Shown here: positions 11,201 through 26,200 of the stretch, piece by piece | How positions within the stretch are numbered: the first letter of the stretch is position 1 | Layout of the letters: every line of letters begins with the position of its first letter | Assembly: GCA_030549495.1 (NCBI GenBank) | Contig: JAUIRK010000641.1 | Coordinates: 248,001-312,000 of the forward strand | DNA from: Nectonema munidae | Taxonomy: Eukaryota > Nematomorpha > Nectonematoida > Nectonematidae | DNA length: 64,000 bases | Direction: 5' to 3' | Notes under the pieces: model-generated | The model's database searches: none | Told to the model about the DNA's origin: nothing | The model's input: the letters and a program-made list of their open reading frames with translations, nothing else | Program-made: the position numbers and the translations under genes

Positions 11201-14200
11201 GCATTTATATGTATATAAAGAAGAGTAAACATCTGATGCGCTGACAAAAGAACTTTTAAGTAAATCATTTTACTCTTTATTTTTAACCAAAGCAGATGTA
11301 TGCTTTTTTTTTTATTTGAATGTTAAAGATTTTTAGCAAAGAGTTATATTTTTTGACATCGTAAGCAAGCCTTTTATTTAAACTTTATTTTATATAAGTA
11401 TTAATTTTCAAAAGATCTTTCTTCATAAGATTCAAATGAAATGGTGTTTTTGGTCGTAATTTAAAAACTAAAAAAATGAGAGCCAATTTTTGGGAGTAGT
11501 CCGATGTTTTACCCTTTGAATCTGCAGCCCTGATTAATAGCGCTTTTAAAAGCGAAAAACTGAATCATACAGATATATAAGGTATGGAAAATAAGAAGAC
11601 AAACTGTAGCAGCCGTTATTACATTATTAATAAAGTCCATTATGCTTGTATTTCTTTTTTGTAAATACAAATAAATTTTGCCGCCTATAGCGGATTGCTA
11701 TTTCCTCGCTTTGGTATAGAGCACTGTTTGTAACCATTTTCAGTGTATCTAATTATTTAGCCAATTATATGATTATTATATATAAATCATATCATATTAT
11801 AAATTAACCGAATAGCATATATTTATGATCCCCTTGGACACTACGTAGTGAGTTCCATATACAATTCAGCGTTTAACTCTTTTAAGTGCAATCAGTTTTG
11901 TCAACCCACTTTTTAATTTCACATCCAAAAACGTTAAATAACATCTAAAAATATCCAAAAATCTCTATTTAATATCCAAATAATAATAATAATCGTTTTA
12001 CAACTATTTTTCCATCAATCTGATGTCTAACCAGTTATCGACCACAGTCGACATATGTCTACTTTACAAAAATAAAATCGTCTGAGTTTATCAATGCTCT
12101 TTAATACAAATCTTCTGCTTTACATTAGATATCGTCTGATTACACTGGTCAACACAATATTTTTGGCAGGCAAAGTGAGACTGGTTTCTGGGGTTTTCAA
12201 GGGCGCTGAATCCGAATCTGACATTTGTTTTTTCAAGTTGGCTCTAGTTTTGGAGATATCACAGGGGGGTCGTTCGTCTGAAATCACCCATTCGCGACCA
12301 TAACTAAACGTACAAAAAACGGCTAAATAGTGCAAAAATGTCAGATATTGATTTTTATGATAATCTAAAACCACAAAGACAGTGTAAAATCTCAATCTAA
12401 CAAGTTAAGTTAGATATAACATCATTTCATTTATCCTATAATAACTGAACACTTTTCATAGATTTCGAGAATATACAAAAAATTTGCTAAAAATTTACTG
12501 AATTTTAATGCAAAGCATTTATTATACACTAGATTCTTAGTTACAATGAACACACAAAACAATATTTTATTCACAAAAGTGAAATTGACGTTTATACGAT
12601 TTTCGCTTGTGAGCAACTTTCGGACAGTCTCTCAAAAGGTTCCAGCAGTAGTCTGCCATCATGTGCTCATCCCATTTGCCTTGATACCTCTCTTCCATTG
12701 TTTTGATGTCTTGATGGAATCTCTCTCCTTGCTCCTCACTGTAATCACCAAGATTACCAGGAAATCTGTCGAGGTGGCTAAACAAGAAATGAACTTTAAT
12801 GCTCACATTTGCCCCTAGTTTTTCGTATGCAGTAAGCATCTTACGGACCAATTGCTTGTAATTATCAGCTTTGTGATTTCCCAAAAAGTTTGTCACTACA
12901 TCTGTGAAGGACACCCAAGCATTTAACTCAACCCTGTTCATATGATTAGTGAAGTCAGAATCCCTCAGAGCGTTCGAATCTGAGGTCCATCGAAGATGCC
13001 ACCTTTAGCTTTTTCGATGGAAAGACCTGGAAATTGCCTGCATATGTACTTGAAGCAATCCCCATCTTTGTTCAACCCTTAACAAACTGCTTCATGAGCC
13101 CTAGTTTTATGTGCAATGGAGGAAAGATGATTCTATCCCTGGGTACCAAAGGCTCATTGATGACGTTGGCTGTGCCGACTTCGAGACTTTCTCGTTCTGG
13201 CCAGTTCTCCCTTCTCCAGTGCTGGTTTCTTGCTCTGCTATCCCACAAACAAAGAAAGCAGGGATACTTTGTGTACCCACTTTGCTGACCAAGCAGAAAA
13301 TTCACCATTTTCAAGTCCACACAAATCAGCCATTTATGAGTGTTGTAATTTAGTTTTTCAAGAACAAATTGGATACCATCATACTCTTCTTTTATTTTGG
13401 TAGAATGGCCAATTGGTACAGGAGCAAACTTATTGCCATTATGCAAAAGTACAACTTTTAGACTTGATTTCGAGCTATCTATAAAGAGACGCCAATCTGC
13501 TGGGTCATATGACGAGATCCCCATGCAGTTAAGAAGTGCAGAAACGTCATTACAAAAGACCAGGTCATCTTCTTTAGAAAAGAAACGAAGCAAGCTGCCT
13601 TCCCTTGTCCTATAGTATGTTACTTTTGTGCCAGAATCAAGAATGTTTTTCTCTTGGAGTCGTGATGCAAGAACTTCAGACTGCTCCTTCGACAAACAAA
13701 GGTCTCGCACTAGGTCATTAAGTTCAGATTGATTGAAAAGCTGAGGGCCATTTGAGGGTTCTTCATAGTCACTACAGCTATCACCACTTGATATTGAAAG
13801 ATCAGCTGGAATCTCTTCGGTTTCATCGATTTCAGGCAGACTGGTGAAAACAGGCACAGGTAGATCCTCAGAGTGCGCAACAGGACGGATAGCAGAATCC
13901 AGGCTCGGATACTGCCAATTTGCTTTCTTGTGCTTGTTAAACCCCGTCATATCATTGATACAGAAGTAGCAGTCATCAAAATGATTCTTGGGCTCTCTCC
14001 ACACCATTGGTACAGCAAACTTCAACTTCAGCTTACCATTGGTCCAACCGCGGAGACTTTCTACACAGGTTTTGCACACCATATGTGGGGCCCAAGACTT
14101 ATCTTGGTCACCTAGTTTCATATCGAAGTATGCTTTGTACGCCCTCTTGACAAAGTCTGTAATATTCCTCTTTTGTTGTGCCATCATATACTGTCCACAG

Positions 14201-17200
14201 ATGTAACAAAAGACATCCGGTTCATATCTACAACGTCTTTTAGAAGAACTCATTTTCTCTCTGGAACTCATTTTCAACTCTGGAATAAAAAAGGAAAAGA
14301 ATTAAAAAGAAAATTCTTAAATACTGTTTTAAAAACACTACATACATAATAATTATTATTTATTTTCTGATATTATTATTTACTGCTTCTATATTGAAGT
14401 ATTTCAGGGAGAATTTTAGCAGTTTAGGCTTATTTGAGGCTATCAGTATCTTCTAAACTAGAGCCAATCAGACAAAACCAATGTTATATTCGTAATCAGC
14501 GACCTTCAAAACCCCAGAAAACACTCCTAGATGGTCTGCCAAAGAAAAAAAAATAAAAATTTGTTGACCAGTGTTATTATTCTAGTCAAACAAACACATC
14601 TTTATTTTGCGTCTCCAATTTCCCTATTTTGCTCTCCCCCTCGTTTCAAACTCCTCTTTCCCATATTGTTTTCAACTACTTCTTTTCAAGATGTTTTGCG
14701 TTCTCCCTCGTATTTGCCTTTAGTTTGCTTATCATAAAATTTTCTAATGAACTCATCTTTTTACCTTCTGTTTGCATGATCGAACCATCTCAATCTTTGA
14801 TTTTCCATAACCTTCTTTATCTAGTTAACTTGACAACGACTTCTTATTTCTCATTACTAACGCTACATTTTAAACTTACCTTATTCGTTATTCTCAACAT
14901 TCTCATCTCAGTGCTATTTGGTTTATATTTCTTAGCTTCCTTCAATTACAAACTCTGATATACAGTAATAAACTAGACCTAATATTAACTTTTGTATAAT
15001 TGACCCCTTAAACACTTATAGAATAAGTATTGCTATACAAAATACTGCTTAAAGACTTAAATTTCTTCCAAGCTAACCTTATTCTATGCTCGATTGAATT
15101 GCTTACGCTGGCTACTTCACCTAAAATCTTTCCTAAATAACAAAATTGATTAAATCCTTTCAACTCTACTCAATCTACCTCTCTTTTACTCTTATAAAAT
15201 AGTATTTTTTACTCTATATAAGCTACCTTTGATTTTAGAACGCAAGTTGTGTAACCATTTATTACACATTACACTGAGGATGGAAGTACTTTTTATCTCT
15301 AATTCCACTACGACAATGTAAATTAAGTTATTTTATGAAATTATCATGATATATGAAATAATATCAACTAATTAACGCCATCTAAGTTCAATAATTTGAT
15401 AAAAATAAAATATCTCATTTACTTATCGAGTAGTGTTATTACTACGTATACCATTTTTTTAGATAATGTGTTAACTTTATATCTAGTACTTTTTTTACTG
15501 TTCGAATAATATTACTAGTTATTTTTTAGTGTATCTAGCCATTTTTCATTTTTTACAATCTATCTTTTCCTTATGTCTTTCACTGTTAGCTTCTTTCATA
15601 CCTTTGCATATTTCTTTAAATAATTGCTTATTTTACTTTCTCATCTCAAGGAAACCATTGTTTCTTAGAGCAGTCTTTTGAAGAATACAACTCAGCTAAA
15701 AATGTGCAAAGGAGAAAAGAATGCTTTCATTTTCACAAGACTTCTTGTTTAGTGAGTGAGTATATGGCAATGTTGATTGCGCAATATGAATACGAGCTGG
15801 ATAACTCTTAAGTGCACCTATCAAGATTTTTGATTATTCCCATTTTAAGTTGTATCCTTTGAAATACCTTTTAAAACATTTTGTGCACACTCTGTGACAG
15901 TGTGCTCCATGGTGCATTATGTAGAGGAAGAAAATTGCGCCTGCGTATCACGGCATTTGTGCGGTCTGTTGCATGCCTGGCAGGTTGCCATATGGCGACT
16001 TTACTTTGGCATCGCCGCCCGCCCTCTCCTTTCGTTGTTTTTTTTTAGAAATTTTGTGAGTCCAATTTTCTAGATCTTTTCTATACCCAATAAAATGCGT
16101 AATCTTCATTATAAGGATTAACCCATTTCATTCCAGAAAAATCAGATGAGATCTTTTGCCTCAAAAGATATCTCTCCTTAAAAATCAAGAAATCGCCTGC
16201 ATCAAACTGAAATAAAATTTAAAAAAGCACAATTCATGATGCAATATGATATTTTAAAATACGCATACTTATTGAGAAAGTTAAATAATGCGAATTAAAA
16301 TATGAAGAATATAGCCATGATCTATTCTACACAATACCCACTTTTTTGTGTACCTTGAGAGATTTTAAAAGGTTAATTCACTGAATAGTTTTTCTAAAGT
16401 CAAAACTATCAAATTCAAGAGTATGATATTTTTTCCTTATTCTTAAAATTTTGCTTTCGGTCTATAAATGAGTTATTAAAAAGGAAAGAACGAAGAAGTA
16501 AAGTTTCAAATAATTTTATTTAAAAGAATCTACTAATTAACTTGTTTTAAACAATCACACTTCAGGACTTTATTTTCAATTTACAAAATTTATTAAAAGA
16601 TAAATTCCCTCTTTAATAGTGATGCCTCGGGGCCTTCGTAACTCTCGGCCTCCTTGGTCCGCTACTCAATGTGGCTGATTTTTTTGACTATTTATATTGA
16701 TAATAACCTTATAGGATTTGGAATTAAATTACAACATTCCTTCATTCAACAATACGCCTTAACCCTTTTTTTAAAATAAAAATGTTTTGCACGAAACAAA
16801 AACACTATTAAAGTTTGGCCCTTAGATTTGTATCATAAACATTTTGATATATAAATCATGCTAAAAGTGCTATAATTAACTTTTTTCAGGTATTCCATTG
16901 GTAGCCAAGTGAGTCGGAGGGAAAATATTTAACGCTGACTCCAAATACTTGCAATAATCCGACCCTGCAGAGGCGCTGCACCCGGGCGTAGACTTCATTT
17001 GTATTAATATATCATCAATAAAAATTTAATCGAGATATTTTTGGCTTAAAGATTAATGCAATAAAGCGTTGCTACATTCTTTATTCAAATTTTCCATTCC
17101 TGTATTATCATGTTTTGGGCGTTTTGGAGTTTTATTTGAAATTGCCATTCCGACCCCGACTTCAATTATTTTTTAAAAATCCGACTCCAATTAAATAAAA

Positions 17201-20200
17201 ATTAAAATATTTAAGTCTTACTTCTCGCATCAACTAAGGAAGAGGGCTTTAATCACGACTTATTTATGCTCTAAAAATTACCATCTCGACTTCTAAATTT
17301 TTTTTATACTGCCTGGGACTCATATCTCTTTAAATTTAAATTCTTTGACTTCACTGACTATCGACTCCGCCTCCCTGTTGCTGCTATTCGACCATCCATC
17401 ATTTTATTGTCATGGGTGTATTACTCTCTGTATTTATAATTGGGTACGCAAACTTATCTTATACTCGTTAACTAATGTGTTTATTTTTTTGAAGGATATA
17501 TTTAGGAAATGAGCAGAGGCAATAACGTTTAGAGTCATTCATTATATTCTCAACAACTATTCCGTGTTTTCTTTTTTGCAATAGTTTTTATTTTTTTCCT
17601 TTTTTTGCAAATACTAATTCAAGCCTGAACACTTATTCAAGGTTTAATCAATAGATCTCTGCTGTTTAATTTTTTTAGCTCCTTTCAAATGCATCTTCAG
17701 GAATTGAAGTTGAAAAGATTTCCTGAAAATGAATATCCTCATATATTAACTTTCGAAAGATAGTAGGAAATCGCTAAAATTTAAAAATCAAATCTAAATT
17801 TAGTAGTTTTTATGCATTTTTAGTTTTGATCCCCCCTCTCCAATCTTATCAAAAAGTAAATTTGTTTATTTTTTTACTAAAAAAATTCTACTATAGCCAG
17901 GTTGTTATTTTACTGGTTAATTAATGAGTTAATTACTGTCGAACCTTTATATTACGAAGTTCAAGTAGCAACCTTTGTAATTCGTTGTGATCAAAATTCG
18001 TTTTACTGAAGTTGAATGAGAAATGTATTGTAGAAGATCGATTTAATATCATCACAAATATATCTAAGAGTAATTTTTTGTGTACACATTGAATTCTTTC
18101 GGTAAAATCACAAATTGCAGCGTTCTTTTGATGCTTTTTCACTTGTTGCCGCTTCTCTTTGCTCAATACATAAGAACAAAGCTTTTTCGACATCAAATTC
18201 GCCGTAGATTTGTGAACTCACTATTACTCTTCCCCCACTATCACTTTTATCCCCCATACTTTCTTCAATACCCCAACGAGTGTTATTCAATTAAAAAATA
18301 AAGTCATCTTGTTTGCCTCTTTGTATACTAGAAAGAAATAAAATAAAAAAGTAAGTCTCAACTTATTGAAAATTGAAGCAATTAAGGAATATTCAATATT
18401 TCGGGGGAGCGCTCTTATTCAATATTCTTCGTATATTGTTCATCCATCGCCAGGCCTTTTCTTAGCAGAGGGAATTTTATCTTTGTTCGGAACCATAGTT
18501 GTCGTTTCTTCTTGAAGAGAACAACTAGCTTTACCAAAACATATACTGTCAGCAAAAATATATCTAAGCTCACACCTGGAAAGATCCTAGTATTTCTTAA
18601 TCAAGAGGCGTACATAACTTATAAAAATGTTATTTTCATTTTATATCCTTGACTCATAGAGTCGAAACATTAAAAAGATTTGTTATGCTCTCTTGCTATA
18701 TTCCTCGTTCGTATCTTTATTTTCTGTTAAATTTTCAATTTTATTCAATCACCGCGAAGTTGATATGTTTTCGCATATGCTGTCATATGTTTTCATAACT
18801 CTCTTGCAGAAAGCGAACGCAGAAGCATAATGGATGAGATTTGGTTCGAATTTTTCATTTGATATACACACAAACCTGTTTTAAGAGACCACTCATGGGA
18901 ACCATGAAAAGTTGTCTTTGTGGACAGATGGTGGCTTTATCAAGGTCGAATTAATTAGGATTAATTCGGCAAAATTCAGAGTGGTCGTTATATGCAGTTA
19001 GTCGTTTATTAGATGTGGTCGTTAAAGAAGGTTTGACTGTAGTACTTTAACGAAATTGGCTTATAGCAGTGGTTCTCAACCGCGGCCCTTAGGGCAAAGA
19101 TGTTCTATTTTTGCATCCATAGTTTTGCGGCTTTCATAGCAAAGTTGCCGAAAAAACAGGGAAGCATCAAAACGCAGGATTTTCCAAATAATTGTACTGT
19201 ACATATGTTGTAAAGTAGTTTTGTATCTATGATCTCTTAAATTTCGTCCACACACCATATGTGTATATGGCAGTGACCGATTTAGATGGTGCAAACGGTT
19301 TTTCGCAATTTTTGAGTATATCAAGTACCATTTTTTGTTTTGTTGCGGCCCTCTAGTGCAATGTTGGTTCTTAATTTTGTCCTTGGTTAAAAAAGTTTGA
19401 GAACCACTGCCTTATTAGGGCACGTTTTCTGTTTTGCCCTAATGAGGATTTCTCCGTTAGAGATAATTTTTAGTGAAATATTTATTACGGTTTTTTAACC
19501 CATTTATGACCAATGTTCCTATTTTGGAACATAAGTAATTTCATCTTCGTCTGCTTTTTTCAATGACTTTGAATATAAATCGTCTGCGTTTTTTAGATAT
19601 CGTCTGCTTTGCTTGGCCTTAAATGGGTACTAAAAAAAATAAAGTGGATTTAATGTATATTCGTTGTACATTCGTTTCAAGGGGTTTCTTTAATTTTATT
19701 ACAATATATTTTTATAATGCTAATTATTATCTGACTTATTGACACTAACTAACTATTTCTACAAAATCTACTACGATGTACCTTCTATCTGGGAGGAAGG
19801 GGTGGTGGCAAATCCAACAAAACATTTTTTAAAGAGATGACATCAAATAGCAAGTGGTATAGCATTCTTGCATGAAATATTTCCAAGTGATAGAAAATCT
19901 ATTCATATCATCATTTCACAACTTGTGTCTATTGAACTCATTTAATTGGTCAAATCAACTTACTCTGTCTTCAGTTTTCATTTAAATCCTAACAAAAAAT
20001 GAACTTCAAAGTGACGTAACAATTCACAGTATAGATAAGAATAATCTTCATTTTTTGGGTGCATGGAAGTAAAGGTAAATGTACTGCTAGGTGTTTTCAA
20101 CGAGAAGTCACAATTGCTACGCTTGTATCGAATTTTGAGGAAAGTAGGCTATGTGCGGGATCGAACCTAAGGCCTTGAGTTATCGAAACCCAGTATCTAA

Positions 20201-23200
20201 CCAACCTTACTCACGCTCCCTAATTAAAAAAGTAGGTTTAGCAAGGCAGGTCCTAATTAAATTCGTTTCAATGAAAATTTTAAAGCATATTAGTAATTTG
20301 CGAATACCTCATGCCTCGTTCGTTGTACCTATTTAGGCAAAAATGAAAATTTTAAATTTATTTTATCAATAATTTTTAAAACTTGCTTTTTATAATTTTC
20401 AAAAAGGGAGAGGAAGTTGTTTTGAAACTTGGCAAAACTTTCCTCTTTTTTGAGCTGAATTTTAAAAAGTTTAAGAAAAATACTTTCAATAAAAAGTTTC
20501 AAGGTATAAAATTGAGGGCGGCATAGAAACGCCGTTACCAGATGGAACGGGAACCGCGTTCTGTCCGGCCACTACAATTTATTATCATTAATACAAATAT
20601 TTTAGCTTTTAATGATGCAATAAGAATTGCTACAGTTTGTCTTCTTCGTTTGCATACCGATACACAGTCAATCGTCGTTAATCCGGTCTTCATTAGTCCG
20701 AATCCTTCATTATCCTTGTAAATAAAACTATTTTTTAAGTCTTTCCTTCGATTTTCTTTCACCTTTGAATGCAGAAAAGATAATATAAAATCAAAAATTT
20801 TTAATAGAAATAATTAAGTATTTGAAGTTTTTTGGTAAAATAAATGTACTAAAGTTAATCAAAATTTTTTAATAGAAATAATTAAGTATTTGAAGTTTTT
20901 TGGTAAAATAAATGTACTAAAGTTAACTTTGTTCAATAAATGAAATACCTTTCTAAAATATTTGAGTTATATTGGTAATTTTATTAACTTCATAAAATTT
21001 AGCGACTAAATCATTGTTTTTTCAGAAGCGCGATAATTTCATTATCCGAACAGTTTTTTCAAATGTTCTGTTCGGATTAACGATCCTTGACTCCATATAC
21101 CTCTATTATTTAGTTTTCCTCCTTTTTAAGTGCTTTAAAATTTGAGGGTTTGGGGGGGGGGGGCGAATTTTACATTCGCTTCGAACATCACGTGTCCTAG
21201 GTACGCCAATCTTTCAGGGGCTGTATGCGGCAGGCTTCCAAGAGTTTGCCCACCCTTGGTGTATATGGTATCAAAAGCATCAAAACCCATTCTGAATAAA
21301 TAATAATTTTTATCTGATTTAGTTGTGCTATGCAAGCATACACGGTGCTCATAGAATGCAATCAATATGAATAATATCTTTTCGTGGCGGCGATGCTGCT
21401 ACGCGACAAACATACTTTTCATGGTGATGTTCGCGCACGTTCAAGTTTAGGAAAAAGTGTTTTGCATGAAGTGCACACTCAACTACCATTTAAATGTACA
21501 TTAATCTAGGATGTGCGCTTTATATCCAAAACACACCGAATAACGCATGCTTGTTGTATGCAAAACACAGTGGAACCTCTATTTTATGCTTGTATGGCTG
21601 GTGGGTGGGTCGGTGCAGTTTCGTGCATAATCTAAGCGATGTCCGAGTGTTTAGAAATGTTGGCTTCCTCATGGATAGCGAAAAACAAAGGATCCATTCA
21701 CAAATACAAGTCATCTATGTTTTGTAAGCAATCTAACAGCAGGGGTGTGGAGTCGCGAGTAGGAGATTTTAAAGGTATAGGATTCGTAACCAATAAAATT
21801 AAGTAATCGGAGTAGGAATTTTACAAATATTAAAAAAAGTTCAATTTATTCAAAAAATGTCCAAAATAATTGTATCGATTATAGCGTAATTTGATTGGTT
21901 AAAACAAAAAAATATTCAAAAAATTTTTATACAATCAGATCAAAGACTTTTGCGTACTCCTCCCTCCCATAACAAAAAAACATGCTTTTTTAAAATATAT
22001 ATAATATGGATGCACACACCTAATCTGTAAGCGGATGATTTTTCTAATTTATTTAATTTTTGAAAAGTTTATTTAGATATAAGTAACTAAGCAAAAGAAA
22101 AAATTCTAATAGTTATGCATATGTTTTATCTGCATTTTTAATTAATCCTTTTGTAGACATAAAAATCTGTCCAGACCCACTCAACTAAAGTTTCTTACCC
22201 TACCTAAATTTTTGGAAATAAACTGAAGTTTCAAAAATAGACAAAACAAAATAACTCACAGCCGTCAAAAACTCTTTCAGTATAAAGATTATTATTCATT
22301 AAAATGATTGGATTAGATGCAAAATATTCTACAACAAAAGTTTGAATGCTTTTTACTCCTATGTTTTGATGTTAAAAACAGCACCATCACGCGGCTCTAA
22401 GTGTATGCATTTATATATTTCAGGGGGGTTCCATAGGCAAGGGGGGCTTGTATAGTGGCTTATATATGATGAGAAAATATATTATTGAGTCGTAGCACAA
22501 TACACAAACTTACTTAACACACCTTTGATGATTGGAATTCTTTGCTGGAAGAAGAAGCTAATTCTCTCACAGTCAATGATTTCAAGAAGGAGCTTGATAT
22601 ATTTTAGCAGTCTTGAAGATTTTATTTTATTACTTAATAGTTTTAAGATGCAAATTTTACAGGCATTGGCTTATATTTTTCCTAAATAAATGTGTTATGT
22701 TATATTTAAAAGGAATAAATTGTAGAAGTTTGTTATTACGGCTCAAACCAAAAACAACTAAATAAATTTATTCAAAAAAGGATGTCTTTTATTAGGATTT
22801 GTTTAAATTGACCAATGCCTTATATTACGAGATGGCTTGTATTATGCGAAAACACTACCGTACGCTTGATAAACTTTAATTTCTTTTTTAAATATAAATG
22901 CTAATTTTAGTGCGCAAATAATTAATCCTTAACATGAAGAGTGTAGAGATAATCATCAGTTCATCCTGAAGTAATTATTATTTCACCAATTTTTCTTTTC
23001 CAAGTAATTTTTTCATATCTTTAGCCAGATGAGTGCCGGTAGAATACTATCCTATTATAGTGCGAATCAAATTCGTTTATATGCTAATCGTTTTTTTTTA
23101 TCTAGCACTCTCTTTTATCTGAAGTTAATAAAATTAACTACGTGTATAAGTAGCAGTATTATCATAAATTATTTTGTCACTAGTTGTAATAAATACGCGT

Positions 23201-26200
23201 AAGATTTGTTCAATACAATTAGTTAGGTTTCTAATTCCAATTGTTCCTCAATTGAATGAAGAATGTTTCTAACTTTCCTGTATCATATTGACGAAATTTC
23301 CTCACATTTTTCAATTTCGACTGTCTTGAAATTTCCGTGCGTCTAAGTTTTTAGTGTGTCCCCTTTTAAGGGTGTAATTTTCTAAAAGTAGATTAATTAT
23401 GCTGTATAGAATTTCGTTAATGTGGGTCGAAAATTACAAACATTAGGATAACATTTAACGGCATTTTTATCCTTCCAAACTATTATTTAGTTGTATTCAG
23501 GTGTTTATTAGTAAAGTAGTTTTCTGTTTCTGCTCTCCAAGTTTTCCTTGTTCCAACTTCAAAAGAAATGTAATTTTGATTCTTATATCCTTAATACCAG
23601 TTCATAATGTTTTCTTTATTTTTTGCACTGGGTGAATTGAGGTGGAATACTTTGTTATCATGAAGAGATCAGCTGAAAGGATTTCTATTCTTAATTAGTT
23701 AAATGAGATTAACTATGAATTCAAAATTTCCATTTTAATTCTTCCAAGGAAATTCTACAAATTTTTGACTTGTTATTTTGAATTTTAATTTTCACAAATA
23801 ATGGATATAATGGAAGATGCATTTGATTTATATAGAAATATCCAATTTAAAGATACTGTATGCGGTATAAATAAGGAATATATGAAAAAAAACATCTCTT
23901 CTCTAACACAAGCAAGGGAAAGTGAAATTCCAGTGATTGAAAAGCTTTTGTCCAGAATACTTTAAAATATTACATGGTATCTTACAAAAATTACTCTATA
24001 CGTGAAGAAAATAACACTTCTATCATTCTGTGGACTTAGACCTCTTCTATCTCTTGATAACCAGAGCTTATTTTTTATCTTTATCCAAAAAAATACCGAA
24101 AATAAAAAAGTCCAAGAAAATATGCCCCACGCTCCGCCATTGGTTAATTACTATTGGTTCTGGAAACGATTATTAAATAACCTAAAAATGAAATCTTTTT
24201 ATAGCGCATAATAAGTATTTTTTGGCCATGCCATTTGGAGAGCATGTGATGCGCGAACAAGTATAATTTTACAACGTGTATATGAGATTATTTTCAGGTG
24301 ACATAATTACAACATCCTCTGGAATAAAAAAGAAGTTCAATGGGAGACAGTGGAGGCGCTTGTGCTCAAAAGAAAAGTGCGGAAAGGAAAGCCAGAGGCG
24401 TGGATTCTGCTCTCGCCACTTGTCTTCCTCGCCGTTGGCGGTTTCAAGCGCGGCTGCCTCCAGCAATACCGTCTCTGGCTCCGCAACCGCCACCTTCTCC
24501 TGCTGCTACAGCGAAAACAGTCTTTCATCCACGCTCTCTTCTTCAGGCTACGACAAGAGTCGATCCAACTCGCCCAAAAATTTGAGCAACATCACTTCCG
24601 TTTCTGAAAATGAAACTGCCGCTTTTCTTGCGTCCCTTTCTTGCTCAAGTACTCCACTACCACCTTCAGCCTTCACTTCTTCGTCATCTCTTCAAGACTG
24701 CTCCTCTCACGCTAAAACATCGTTGGGTGAGCATTTTCTGATATATAACCAAATTGTTTCTCATATCATCATATTTTGCAGTGATTGATTGAAATATCTA
24801 ATCGTGTAATCCAGGGGTGTCAAACCTAAATCGTTCACAGGCCGCATTTCCAATATTTTCAGCTCTAGTAGGCTGAATAAACATCCTAGAATTTAAAAGA
24901 CACACAAAATCATAATTAAAACTAACGATAACAGAATAAATCATTTAAAAAGGAAGTTTTTATTCTTAATTTTCTATAAACTTGCCATCTTTTTTTTTAA
25001 ACAATTTTGTCATAATTAGAAGTTAAATTCAGAGAATTATTTTGTAAGTCGATGATTTCCATTTGAAAATCTGATGGTAACTCTGATGCATCGACTGTAA
25101 AGGAAGATGTAAAAAATGAAAAACTAAAGTTTTAAAGCATTGAGTATTTTGTCAAAAATACTCGACGGGCTGCTCTGTAACTCTTTGCGGGCCAATTGCG
25201 GCTCACAGGCCATATGTGTGACACCCCTGGTGTAACCCATTTATATATATGCAGACAATTCTTTATCATGATCACAATTTTCAGTGATATAATCAATAAT
25301 ATCTATACTTCTATATCTGATTTTTATATTTTTTTCATAACTTTTGTTTCAAAAGGTACTCACGTCTTATAAATGAGTGCGTATATGAATGTGACTTTTT
25401 ACGGAAATCTCCGGATTTGATCATATTTTTCTTTTAACGTTATGCGCAATGCTTTCAAATCAATTTTTTGAAGGACTAAATTTATTTAAAAAGGAGAATT
25501 TGAAATTTTTTGAAAGAACACAATTTTTAATATACTCACAAAATTTAATAAAGTTATTTTTAATAGCTTTCAGTCTTTGCCATCTATTTGGGCTGGGAGG
25601 GAGGGAGGGATCGTAGAAAGAGTGAAAACGTAAGGAAATAAAATAATGAAAATACCATCTCAGGCTGACCCTTTTTTAGTTAAGGTAAAAATTTTTTTTT
25701 GAAAGACACATTTTTTTCTTGTATATTCTTTTTATATTTTCATATGTACATTTATCAATGAACACAAATTTTTCCGTGAAAATTTTGAAAATACATTTTT
25801 TATATATAAGAAACTATTTTGGTTAAGTTAATAAACGACACGTGATTAAGAAACATTTGCAATCATTTTTCCTATTCTCAATTTATTACGCCGATGCTAA
25901 TAGTAATACAAGCTAAAAATGTCGGTGATCATGAAAGAGTTATATCGCGTAATAGTCGTGAGGCTTTATTCATTTTGTTCTCAAGTTTGCTAAGTTTGCC
26001 AGTTATCTTGATTTATAATTTATCCTTCAAATATATTTAGTATCGCATATTAGTCTTCTCCATTTCAATTATTATTTTTAAATAAACAATGTGAAATTTC
26101 ACTTTTGATTTACTTTCGCTTCAAGTTTATTTTACCATTATTTGTCTTATTCCAAGAATTCAATATTATTGCTTTTCCAGTCCTTTCAAATATTTCAACA

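Larger units (their letters stand above)
21096..24297. other. Intron 1 distal part: repeat fragments only
   Basis: 21120-21480 is less AT-rich and has a G run at 21151-21162 and a minus-strand open stretch ([20 protein letters not shown]) that I cannot assign. 21570-21590 (cagtggaacctctatttta) looks like a Tigger-type end without a partner. 22530-22610 is a LINE tail. The rest, to the exon 2 acceptor, is AT-rich with no recognisable gene. Confidence 0.35.

Noticed and set aside
24269-24585. Antisense and alternate-frame ORFs (Arg/Ser- and Ala-rich) over capicua exon 2
   Set aside because: They overlap the conserved RRLCS/CSRHLS coding block; their composition mirrors the GC-richer host exon and they contain no known motif.
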